This document shows positions 7,046 to 14,433 of a DNA stretch of 26,010 nucleotides, in pieces (within the stretch, counting starts at the first letter, position 1; every line of letters begins with the position of its first letter). Below the pieces are notes generated by a model. That model saw nothing but the letters and a program-made list of their open reading frames with translations, made no database searches and was not told the DNA's origin. The stretch is from positions 1-26,010 of the IMG/VR virus record IMGVR_UViG_3300031578_000298; one strand, 5' to 3'. The position numbers and the translations under genes were made by a program. This stretch comes from a virus.

Positions 7046-9446
7046 ACTACGCAAAGTACCTTACGCTAAGTGCGAACTTTGTACTTTGAAAGACGAACCC
7101 TTCGTACCTTCCTGGGGCGATCCTAAAGCTCGTATGGTTATTGTAGGAGAAGCCCCAGGCAATACGGAAGTGGATGAAGGAAAGCCTTTCGTAGGCATGA
7201 GTGGCATGTTACTCGACATTGCTATCACGGAAGGGGGAGGAGATCCTGCGGACACTTACCGTACTAATGTTGTACTATGTCGACCGCCAGGTAACCGAAC
7301 ACCCCAAGATAACGAGATACATTGTTGTCGGGAACGGTTGATCAAAGAGATACAGGGAACCTCAGGAGTTATTATGACCCTGGGTAAAGTAGCCTGCGAA
7401 ACCCTCGGTGTCCCTTTCACTCATAAATCAGCCTGGATCCAATGGGATAAGACCCACTGGTTGAAACCCGCTTGGCACCCTGCTTACATCTTAAGGAAGG
7501 CTGCTGAAGCCAATGTATTCCTGGCTGAAGTCAAATCAACCCTGTTAGGACCTGAAGTGAAACAGACCTTCGATCCGACTTGGAAAGTACCCCACACATA
7601 CGATGAACTCAAAGAGATGTTGGACGAGTGTCCAGACAATGCTTGGGTAGCCTTTGATATTGAAACGTCCCAAATAAAGTGGTATGACACTGTTAATAAG
7701 AAAGCTAACCCGATATTGATGTTACAAATAGCTTGGGATTACACTTTTGGAATTGTCGTTCCTGATGACGTTCTCTATGACATACCTGGCACAGGACCTT
7801 TGATTGAAGACTTCTTTCGGCGTGTGCGATCTATTGGGCATAACGGAAAGTTCGACGTTGTCTTCCTAAAGGCCCAGCTAGATATCGATGTTCAGTTGGA
7901 CTTTGATACCATGCTTGCACAGTATGTACTTGATGAAACGTTTCCTCTTGGCTTGAAGATGTTAGCCAAGTTATACTTCGGTATGCCTGACTACGAAGAG
8001 GTCTTGATTAAAGAGTATCTTACTTCCCGTAACGATGACTACTCTAAGATTCCTTTTGATAAACTTGCCGAGTACGGAGTACTGGACGTAATAGTCACGT
8101 TAAAGTTCCGGGAAGTATTCGAGGAGATGTTACGTAAGGAGGGTCAATACGATGAACCCTTTATGAGTCCTATCATGGAAGCATCAAGAGCATTTGCAGC
8201 CGTAGAGCTTCGAGGCTTCGAAATCGATCCTATAGCCCTTGACAAAGCGCATGAGATACTTGGAAGGAAGACGGAAGAAGCACGACTGCAGCTAATTGAG
8301 ATGTCTGGACATCCAGAACTGAATCCTAATTCACCAGTACAGTTATCCAAGATTCTATTTGATGAAATAGGTCTACCCGAAATTCGTAGCGTCAAGATAA
8401 AACCCCGTTCGACAGGTAAGGAAGCTCTAGCCATGTTGAAGGGAAAACATCCCCTTGTGGACGCCATTGGAGAGTACCGACGTGTTGCTAAGTTAAAAAC
8501 ATCATATGTAGACAACACGTATGGCTTGAAGGATGTAAACAATCGCGTACATGGTTCGGTGCTTATTCAGGGAACTGAAGTAGGAAGACTCTCAGTACGT
8601 GATCCTGCATTACAGACTATCCCACGAGCGTCGGACTGGGCTGGAGCTTTGATACGTGGTATGTATCAAGCAGCTAAAGGAAAGGTATTAATAGTTGCCG
8701 ACTATTCACAAGCTGAGTTACGAGTGATGGCTCATAGTAGTAATGAACCCTTCTTAATCGATGCATACCAGCATGACAGAGATCTGCATACAGAAGTGGC
8801 CTTGGCAATGTATGGCACCTCATATACCAAAGAGCAACGCAATCTGTGTAAGATGTTCAATTTCTCCTACATGTATGGTGGTACTGAATATTCCTTCGCC
8901 CAGGATGCTGGACTCCCAATTCACGTTGCGAGACAGTTCGTGGCAGACTATAACAAGAGTATGCCTACCGCCCTTGCCTGGAAGAAGAACCAACTCAAAC
9001 TAATGAAGGAAGTAGGCTGGGTCGAGAATGTTTTTCACAGACGAAGGCACTACAAGCTCATCACTCGTGACAACCTAGACGACGCTAGGAAGGCTTGTGT
9101 ACACTCCGTTATAGCAGGAACTGCGTCGGATCTTACTTTGAAGTCGTTGATAGCGGTAGAGCTCGATTATGGTATACCTACCGTACTAACAGTACACGAT
9201 AGTGTAATTGCAGAGATTGAGGGTCATGTAACCGATACTCCCGAGACCAACCCCAAGATGTTCGAACAGGCTGAGATTATACAACGTGTCATGGTTGAGC
9301 TAGGAGATAAGTATCAGAACAAGGTACCGTGGAAAGTAGATGTAGAGATAAGACGTTTCTGGTCAGGTGGCTCTATGTGGGTAAGAGAGAGCAATGGTGA
9401 CTGGACGTTCCACGATGCAAAAGAAAACTGGGAGACAGAATGGTAG
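7032..9446 (+). CDS. DNA polymerase I (family A) with N-terminal uracil-DNA glycosylase-like domain
   Basis: This 804-aa protein is the likely replicative polymerase. Residues 1-175 form a family 4/5-type uracil-DNA glycosylase domain: C14-x2-C17, GEAPG (39-43), PFVG (52-55), C83 and C98/C99 as Fe-S ligand candidates, and the WHPAYILR motif. A 3'-5' exonuclease follows with all four acidic residues: D209 and E211 (FDIET), D275 (HNGKFD) and Y348-x3-D352. The polymerase has motif A DYSQAELR (D557), motif B R603-x3-K607-x3-F611-x3-Y615-G616, and motif C VHDS (D723). Motif C has Ser724 where the family usually has Glu. Phe611 at the O-helix position is as in E. coli Pol I rather than Tyr as in T7. 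The start at 7032 has GGAG upstream and overlaps the previous gene by 14 bases. Confidence 0.93.
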   Translation: MTKTELRKVPYAKCELCTLKDEPFVPSWGDPKARMVIVGEAPGNTEVDEGKPFVGMSGMLLDIAITEGGGDPADTYRTNVVLCRPPGNRTPQDNEIHCCRERLIKEIQGTSGVIMTLGKVACETLGVPFTHKSAWIQWDKTHWLKPAWHPAYILRKAAEANVFLAEVKSTLLGPEVKQTFDPTWKVPHTYDELKEMLDECPDNAWVAFDIETSQIKWYDTVNKKANPILMLQIAWDYTFGIVVPDDVLYDIPGTGPLIEDFFRRVRSIGHNGKFDVVFLKAQLDIDVQLDFDTMLAQYVLDETFPLGLKMLAKLYFGMPDYEEVLIKEYLTSRNDDYSKIPFDKLAEYGVLDVIVTLKFREVFEEMLRKEGQYDEPFMSPIMEASRAFAAVELRGFEIDPIALDKAHEILGRKTEEARLQLIEMSGHPELNPNSPVQLSKILFDEIGLPEIRSVKIKPRSTGKEALAMLKGKHPLVDAIGEYRRVAKLKTSYVDNTYGLKDVNNRVHGSVLIQGTEVGRLSVRDPALQTIPRASDWAGALIRGMYQAAKGKVLIVADYSQAELRVMAHSSNEPFLIDAYQHDRDLHTEVALAMYGTSYTKEQRNLCKMFNFSYMYGGTEYSFAQDAGLPIHVARQFVADYNKSMPTALAWKKNQLKLMKEVGWVENVFHRRRHYKLITRDNLDDARKACVHSVIAGTASDLTLKSLIAVELDYGIPTVLTVHDSVIAEIEGHVTDTPETNPKMFEQAEIIQRVMVELGDKYQNKVPWKVDVEIRRFWSGGSMWVRESNGDWTFHDAKENWETEW

Positions 9447-9709
9447 ACACGACCGCAGACGATATCGTATTAAGCAGAGCCCGTAGTTATGTGAATATGG
9501 GGAAATATTGTACGGTAGTCGTATTCACGACTAAACATTCTGAGGTTGACAAGTTGAAGTACAGGTTTGGGGGACGATCGTACCGTCATGGCACAGGGCA
9601 TGTGTGGATGCTCTCCTCCCGGAGGGAGTTGATTCTACTTGTCCAGCGGCTTAGAAATCGCTTTCCGTCGGAGACAGGGTTTGAAAAGAAACTACCCCCT
9701 ATCGTGTGA
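9440..9709 (+). CDS. Unknown 89-aa protein, last gene of the + strand block
   Basis: Not recognised. The start overlaps the polymerase stop by 7 bases and has GGGAGA upstream. The product is basic, with a strand-like TVVVFTTK, a central Gly/Arg/Tyr segment (KYRFGGRSYRHGTGHVW) and an amphipathic helix near ELILLVQRLRNRF. The layout could suit a small nucleic-acid-binding protein, but no known motif is present. Its TGA stop lies within the terminator hairpin, so it ends the transcript. Confidence 0.7.
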   Translation: MVDTTADDIVLSRARSYVNMGKYCTVVVFTTKHSEVDKLKYRFGGRSYRHGTGHVWMLSSRRELILLVQRLRNRFPSETGFEKKLPPIV

Positions 9710-9721
9710 TAGAGGGTAGTT
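9690..9721. terminator. Bidirectional intrinsic terminator between convergent operons
   Basis: A 14-bp stem (AACTACCCCCTATC / GATAGAGGGTAGTT) with a 4-base GTGT loop. On the + strand one pair is a C-A mismatch and the hairpin is followed by UUCUUU. On the - strand the same pair is a G-U wobble, so the stem is unbroken, and it is followed by UUUCUUUUC. It therefore suits both directions and is slightly better for the - strand transcript. It sits at the meeting point of the + and - gene blocks and contains the stop codon of the preceding gene. Confidence 0.85.
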
Positions 9722-9799
9722 CTTTATGCAGGAGGGGGTTTGACTTATGTGTCAATTGGGGGTACGTACGTATAGGGAATTATTCGATAAGCACCTCCT
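9722..9799. other. Convergent intergenic gap
   Basis: The only non-coding gap of note. It holds G-rich patches, a weak 5-bp hairpin (TTGAC/GTCAA, 9740-9755), a 10-bp perfect palindrome TACGTACGTA (9763-9772), and on the - strand an AAAGGAGGTG sequence (9791-9801) that looks like a ribosome-binding site but is followed by no usable reading frame. No promoter is convincing. Confidence 0.6.
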
Positions 9800-10147
9800 T
9801 TAGCCTTCCAGTAACAACTTAGCGTCACGGTCAGCAATGATCTCTGCTACATCTTCAGCCTTAGGTATTGCGTTGTATATAGGCTGATTAGATGCAATTA
9901 GAGCGAATGCGACTCGTAAAACTGTACCCCAACTAAATGGAGGCACAGTAACGATAACTCCGTAGTAAGCCAACAAACAGATGGCTACTTCGGCTAACAA
10001 TAGCAATCCGAGCATGATGTAAGACTTGACCTCCGTGGCAAGTCCGGCATACGCTTGACGGAGTTTGGGAAAGTATGCAAAGGTTAGGGTTAGAACTACC
10101 CCAACTATCCCGGCGATGACTTCAGGTGTGAATAATACTGGTTCCAT
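9800..10147 (-). CDS. Small membrane protein, putative holin
   Basis: The 115-aa protein has three likely membrane segments: about residues 9-26 (VIAGIVGVVLTLTFAYF), 43-66 (YIMLGLLLLAEVAICLLAYY) and 73-94. A short charged loop (FPKLRQAYAGL) follows the first segment and the C-terminal tail is soluble and charged. The start has AAAGGAG upstream. It is the last gene of the - strand block, just downstream of the endolysin and two other small membrane proteins, and this context is the main reason to call it a holin. Holin families are too varied for a firm motif-based call. Confidence 0.65.
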   Translation of the reverse strand: MEPVLFTPEVIAGIVGVVLTLTFAYFPKLRQAYAGLATEVKSYIMLGLLLLAEVAICLLAYYGVIVTVPPFSWGTVLRVAFALIASNQPIYNAIPKAEDVAEIIADRDAKLLLEG

Positions 10148-10159
10148 AATCTTTCTCCT

Positions 10160-10288
10160 TTACAATAGGAACAGGGCGATCGTCAGGAACATGAAACCTC
10201 CTGGCGTCCAACTAACTGGTGCTTCTACTCTGAAAAAGTCCAACCCAAAACAAATGGCTGCTAATATGAACAGAATTGTTGCTAACAT
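10160..10288 (-). CDS. 42-aa membrane protein in the lysis cluster
   Basis: This short gene has a strong AAAGGAG 7 bases before its ATG, and its stop codon merges with the ribosome-binding site of the next gene. The product starts MLATILFILAAICFGLDFF, a hydrophobic segment, followed by a short polar loop (RVEAPVSWTPGG) and a second hydrophobic segment MFLTIALFLL. Tiny two-segment proteins of this pattern are common next to phage lysis genes. It may be a holin, antiholin or holin helper. Confidence 0.75.
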   Translation of the reverse strand: MLATILFILAAICFGLDFFRVEAPVSWTPGGFMFLTIALFLL

Positions 10289-10303
10289 TGTGTTTCTCCT
10301 TTA

Positions 10304-10681
10304 CTACGGTAAAAAGAGCTTAGAGAATAAGGTTACTAGAGCAATGGTCAGCCCTCCACAGGACATGACCGCTCCCATGACAGCGATAAGTAAAGCGATG
10401 TTAACCGAGTTCTGGCTGGCTTTCCCTTCCAGAACAGCACGACTTTCACGCAAGCCCTGAACGTCTGTTTCCACTCTATTTAGCGTCGCCTCTACTTCGG
10501 CACGCGGCATGAACGAGGTGGCTTGGTCGCGTAAGGTATCTCTGAACTCGTTCATGCTGTCAAGACGTTTTTCCATTGACGCTGAGGCAATAGCTCTGGA
10601 CTCGTTTATTTCCTTGAAGCGACCATCGACATAATCCTTCCACGTGACATTTATACAACCTAGCTTATCTTCGCCAGCCAT
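10304..10681 (-). CDS. Coiled-coil protein with C-terminal membrane anchor, lysis cluster
   Basis: The 125-aa protein has a soluble, charged, helical N-terminal part (residues 15-90, with KRLDSMNEFRDTLRDQA and a second helical run LNRVETDVQGLRE) followed by a hydrophobic segment at about 94-123. The start codon has GGAGG close upstream and lies 3 bases after the endolysin stop. An anchored coiled coil beside an endolysin is typical of phage lysis helper proteins. A spanin is possible, but there is no lipobox and the membrane segment is at the C-terminus. The function is inferred from context only. Confidence 0.7.
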   Translation of the reverse strand: MAGEDKLGCINVTWKDYVDGRFKEINESRAIASASMEKRLDSMNEFRDTLRDQATSFMPRAEVEATLNRVETDVQGLRESRAVLEGKASQNSVNIALLIAVMGAVMSCGGLTIALVTLFSKLFLP

Positions 10682-10684
10682 AGG

Positions 10685-12268
10685 CTATCCTCCGAGTGTT
10701 GTCTTTCGTCCGTTGAGATAGGCGATTGCTTTTTTGATTTCATCCAATCGTATCGCCTTCTCGTCAGGCGCTCCTGGTGGAGGAGGTGCAACAGGGTCAA
10801 TGTTAATCAAGTCAATGCGTATCCAACTTCCGGGATACACATCCAACAACTGCGCCCATCTGAATCCTTTATTGTCGGTAAAGAAACTTGTCATATCAAT
10901 AGTGATTCGTCTAAGATGTGCAAGTGAACCGACTACCGAAGCATACGTTCCATTTGCATCTGGGTGATTAGAGCGCACATTCAAACCGTTTGGTGCATTT
11001 ACACTAGCATTTGTAGCCATAGGCGACACTCCTTCTAATATTGAATCAAGTACGAACACAGCATTTCCCATATAGCTGTTGATTAGCATTTGATTTGGGA
11101 TAAGCACCCTACCGCTATCTGTGCGGTATGGGTCAAGTACAATTATGTTACTGTCATCATAACCTATTATGACGAACCAGTGGTTGAAGTTGCCAGGAAA
11201 CTGGGTAAGTCCTGCGTTTGCAAATAGAGTATAGACTACTAACGGTATTATTAACTGACCTGAGTCTATAGCTTGCCTGATGATGTTAATTGTAATAGTA
11301 GACTGTAGTGTTGAGTTTATATCGAATAAGTCTAAAGCCTTAACTAACTGATAAGCATACGTTCCAACATCGTTATTGGATATCTTCCAACCGTCCATCA
11401 AATACCAATCATCAGGCTTGACAACGATATCCTTTACCGCATTTACTACCATTGAACAGCAAGCTAGACCACAATCATTATTGTACGCATTTGCACCTTC
11501 ACCCAGTTGGCTTATAAAAGTGACGTCTAATTCTTTCATAGTAAACATCCTTACGAACCCATCGTCCGTGAATGCGTTCCAATCCAGATGATACCTGATA
11601 TTATCATACAACCCTTTTACTTCAAGGTAGCTTTCAAACTGTCTGCCTATTCCTGGCGAGTTCTGTAAAGCGTATTCGGCAAGTTCACTGACATGAGAGA
11701 TATCAAAAGGGTCGCCCCATAGAGCTATCTTAGCATCTACATACGCACTGTCCGTATAGCGTAAGTACCGAGCCTCCCAGTAGTTGGTGACCGTTGCCCA
11801 GTTCACCATAGCAGGACAATACTTTGACATGAACCAGTCAGCGCTATATTGACCGATAGGTACATGGTTGTTATCTACACACCAGTTGTGGAATGTACGA
11901 TAATAGTTATCAAGTTGCTGCGGCGTGAATTTAGTTCTATAAGCTTCGGTCAAGTCCTGCCGCATATAAGCTGCCCAGTCAGTCCAATATTGTTCATAGT
12001 CGTTGAACATACCTTTGGGTTTGAACAGTCTAACAGCACTCAACCATGTATCCTTTTGTCTTGACATCTGTACTGTAGGATCAACCCAATGATAACCTGC
12101 ATAAGGTAAGTTAACTCTATTACATTGGTCTACATGGTACTGAGCCATCACGTCAATATCATCACCGAAACTCAACCTTATCACCACGCCATCTAATACG
12201 GTAGCAAGGAGGTCATATTGAGCCGGACTGATATTGTTGTAATAACTAACGTCAATTATCAGTTTCAT
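10685..12268 (-). CDS. Modular endolysin: GH25-like lysozyme, C39-like cysteine peptidase, SH3-like domain
   Basis: The 527-aa protein has three parts. Residues 1-175 look like a GH25 muramidase: IIDVSYYN with D6, YHWVDP with D63 and the catalytic-type D90-Y-E92. Residues 245-410 look like a papain-like C39 peptidase: NDCGLACCSM with C266, NHWFVIIGYD with H363 and VLDPY with D379. Residues 425-487 (NGLNVRSN ... WAQLLDVYPGSWIRID) form an SH3-like repeat of the kind that binds cell walls, followed by a Pro-rich linker (about 492-500) and a short helical tail. It should cut both the glycan and peptide parts of the host wall. No signal peptide is seen, so it probably needs a holin, and small membrane proteins lie just downstream. 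Confidence 0.86.
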   Translation of the reverse strand: MKLIIDVSYYNNISPAQYDLLATVLDGVVIRLSFGDDIDVMAQYHVDQCNRVNLPYAGYHWVDPTVQMSRQKDTWLSAVRLFKPKGMFNDYEQYWTDWAAYMRQDLTEAYRTKFTPQQLDNYYRTFHNWCVDNNHVPIGQYSADWFMSKYCPAMVNWATVTNYWEARYLRYTDSAYVDAKIALWGDPFDISHVSELAEYALQNSPGIGRQFESYLEVKGLYDNIRYHLDWNAFTDDGFVRMFTMKELDVTFISQLGEGANAYNNDCGLACCSMVVNAVKDIVVKPDDWYLMDGWKISNNDVGTYAYQLVKALDLFDINSTLQSTITINIIRQAIDSGQLIIPLVVYTLFANAGLTQFPGNFNHWFVIIGYDDSNIIVLDPYRTDSGRVLIPNQMLINSYMGNAVFVLDSILEGVSPMATNASVNAPNGLNVRSNHPDANGTYASVVGSLAHLRRITIDMTSFFTDNKGFRWAQLLDVYPGSWIRIDLINIDPVAPPPPGAPDEKAIRLDEIKKAIAYLNGRKTTLGG

Positions 12269-12407
12269 TACTTGTCAACTTTTTTAATAAAGACTCCAAG
12301 ATAAGCAATGCATTCTTGACTTGCTCTCTTGTACCATGCATCTCTACACTATTCAAAATATCTGTCAAAAAGTTAATCTCGTCCTGTGTCAGCTTTTCCT
12401 TTTCCAT
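12252..12407 (-). CDS. Unknown 51-aa helical protein before the endolysin
   Basis: A short gene with AGGAG 6 bases before its ATG; its end overlaps the endolysin start by 17 bases, so the two are probably translationally coupled. The peptide is highly charged and helical (MEKEKLTQDEINFLTDIL at the start, ALLILESLLKKL near the end) with a heptad-like hydrophobic pattern. No family is recognised. It may be a small structural or regulatory protein. Confidence 0.65.
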   Translation of the reverse strand: MEKEKLTQDEINFLTDILNSVEMHGTREQVKNALLILESLLKKLTSNETDN

Positions 12408-12417
12408 TTTATCTCCT

Positions 12418-13464
12418 TTATGTGAGTAGACCTAATGCTTGCAGTTTGGTTTCCAATTCGCCAACTCTGGTCTGTAAGTTACCGATAACTTTATTGACAG
12501 TTCTGAACTCATTGGCTGATGAATATCCGAAACCACCTGATGTTCCTCCGGCTACCGCAAAGTCAGCGGTTGCTGGTGCTGTGCATGTTACGGTAGTACC
12601 AGCTCCATATTTTCCCGTCAGAGCAGTCGGTTTGACCACTGCGGTTACACCAAAGAACCCTAATTTGGGAACTGATGTGGCTTCCATACGCATACATTCA
12701 ACAAGACCAGTTGTGGCAACTGAACCCGCAACGTAGAATATCATCCTGCCGGCAGGGTCAGTGGTAAACACCGATGCTGACTGAACCAGAAGTCGGGCGA
12801 CAGTATTGCCATTGGTCAAAGTACTGTCGTCAGAATACCAGTCTATTTTCCCGATATTCAGACCAGCAGAAGTTATGGCATCAGTAGTTCTCCGAAGGAC
12901 GACACCGGCCGCCCCATCAAAACTGACTTCAAATCTGTCTGTTGCGGCGGCGGGCCCACAACCAACTCTACCTGTGCTTGAAATACGTATAGCCTGTGTA
13001 CCTGCAACAGAAAAGGCCAGTAAATTCGCACCCGGCGAGTACATGCCTGTATCTGGATCGCCTGCCCATGAAAATGTAGGTGTCCCTGGTGTATCTGCTG
13101 AATTTCCCAACAGTTGAACGCCTACATCAATACTTCCCGTTATAGTCAGCAATCCGGTCGAAGGGTTGAACGTGAGTTTGGTTGTAGAAAACCTAAATAC
13201 CTGACTGCCTGTTAACGACATAGACCATACCGGATATACTACCTCGTCAGTCGTTGTATCGTCAGATGGTACAAGATTAAGATCTGTTTTTAGAGTTGCT
13301 AAGGCTTGTACCTCCGGTGCGCCATCCCCAGCTGTCTTACGATAAAAGACAGTTCCAGTCGCGACGTTAGCCATCTTAGCAAGAGTTACTGCACCGTTGG
13401 CAATATCAAGAACAGTGATATCTTCGTCTTTTATCTGTTTAGCTTTTACTTCTGTATTAGCCAT
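12418..13464 (-). CDS. Tail fibre-like protein with C-terminal coiled coil
   Basis: The 348-aa protein is rich in Ala, Thr, Gly and short beta repeats, as in phage fibres. It starts with a short repeated attachment-like region (KAKQIKDEDITVLDIANGAVTLAKM, shown here only in part as DITVLDIANGAVTLAKM). The middle has fibre-type motifs (FSWAGDPDTGMYSPG; IRISSTGRVG). It ends in a predicted trimeric coiled coil (NKVIGNLQTRVGELETKLQ). It follows two other fibre-like genes with a 1-base gap. It probably sits at the tail tip and contacts the host; the receptor is unknown. Confidence 0.78.
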   Translation of the reverse strand: MANTEVKAKQIKDEDITVLDIANGAVTLAKMANVATGTVFYRKTAGDGAPEVQALATLKTDLNLVPSDDTTTDEVVYPVWSMSLTGSQVFRFSTTKLTFNPSTGLLTITGSIDVGVQLLGNSADTPGTPTFSWAGDPDTGMYSPGANLLAFSVAGTQAIRISSTGRVGCGPAAATDRFEVSFDGAAGVVLRRTTDAITSAGLNIGKIDWYSDDSTLTNGNTVARLLVQSASVFTTDPAGRMIFYVAGSVATTGLVECMRMEATSVPKLGFFGVTAVVKPTALTGKYGAGTTVTCTAPATADFAVAGGTSGGFGYSSANEFRTVNKVIGNLQTRVGELETKLQALGLLT

Positions 13465-13465
13465 A

Positions 13466-14419
13466 TTAGTACCTATATGAACAGAGTAGGACGTCGGTTG
13501 ATTCAGGGATAGCTGCTGTAAGCATTGTCAGAGTGTTCGTTGAAATAGTGTAGTCGTTTCCTGCTCCGACGTTCAATAGAATGCCATTTAGGAATAGCAT
13601 CTCACTTCCCGATACGGGAGTATTGGCGAGCGTAAAGGTCGGGTTAGTTCCGTTCTTTGTACCTGAAGGAACTTCACGAGTCGCATAGTTAGGAGCAGCA
13701 CCAGGAGCCGCACTAGTCCAGTCCGTTCCATCAGAAGTCAAGATGTTACCAGCTGTACTCGGTACAACGCTGGGGACATTATGGCTGTCCTTCAACGCCT
13801 TAGCAGTTGCGAACTTTACATCATCTGTGCCAGTATCAAGTTCAGCGCCAGTAGCCTTAGTGTTAGCAGTAGCACCGTCAGCTATATTCAATAGGGTATG
13901 AATTTGCGATGCGGTCAACCCTATAATGTTACCCGACGTGATGCGACCTAATAGAGTTTGTTCAGCCAATGTCAATGCTGTCGGCACAGCTACCGATCCA
14001 GTAGCGTTAGCTAGAACACTCTGAGCTGCCTGAGTGGGTAACTGGTTAGTATCGACATGAATAACAGACCAAAAAGCACCCACCGCTGCCTCTGTCCCTG
14101 ATGCTGTTGAGTCAGCAGAACATATTATCAAGTCCTCAGCTAATACTGCTTGACCTGATGCACCACCTATCTTACCTGCGACAGATACTTTATAAACATG
14201 ACCTGCGTCTGCGGCAGGGTAGTTAGGATTCGCAGAACAGTCGATAACGCCTTTATAAACTAACGCATCGACCGCACCAAACTTATCATCTACGTACTTT
14301 TTAGTCGCTGCGTCCTGATCTGAGCCAGGGTCTACGACTCCGGTTATCTTGTGTGTCGCCATGCTGAAGTCAGCATCGACGACTACCTGATCTGAAGTTC
14401 TAATTTTAGTTGTTGCCAT
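13466..14419 (-). CDS. Tail fibre-like protein
   Basis: The 317-aa protein has the common fibre motif DPGSDQDAATKKYVDDKF near residues 31-48, seen at the N-terminal attachment part of many phage fibres. A middle region follows with fibre-type helix turns (LLGRITSGNIIGLTASQIH). Its last 65 residues form a beta module (GTKNGTNPTFTLANTP ... LFLNGILLN ... DVLLCSY) that resembles the C-terminal module of the next upstream gene. The start has AAGGAG upstream. It is a structural protein of the tail tip; the exact place cannot be fixed. Confidence 0.8.
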   Translation of the reverse strand: MATTKIRTSDQVVVDADFSMATHKITGVVDPGSDQDAATKKYVDDKFGAVDALVYKGVIDCSANPNYPAADAGHVYKVSVAGKIGGASGQAVLAEDLIICSADSTASGTEAAVGAFWSVIHVDTNQLPTQAAQSVLANATGSVAVPTALTLAEQTLLGRITSGNIIGLTASQIHTLLNIADGATANTKATGAELDTGTDDVKFATAKALKDSHNVPSVVPSTAGNILTSDGTDWTSAAPGAAPNYATREVPSGTKNGTNPTFTLANTPVSGSEMLFLNGILLNVGAGNDYTISTNTLTMLTAAIPESTDVLLCSYRY

Positions 14420-14433
14420 TGTATTACTCCTTA

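Noticed and set aside
9723-9755. Possible - strand promoter (TTGACA at 9750-9755 with CATAAA at 9723-9728)
   Set aside because: The spacer is 21 bases and transcription would run antisense into the terminator and the + genes.
9731-9777. Possible G-quadruplex from G-rich patches on the + strand
   Set aside because: Only two strong G runs, with loops of 12 bases or more between the tracts; not a convincing motif.
10065-10460. Long open frames on the + strand opposite the lysis and tail genes
   Set aside because: They lie antisense to well-supported genes and have no family resemblance or ribosome-binding site; treated as shadows.
12279-12285. A AAA AAG heptamer in the 51-aa gene as a second -1 frameshift site
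   Set aside because: The -1 frame meets a stop three codons later, so slippage would only change the last few residues.
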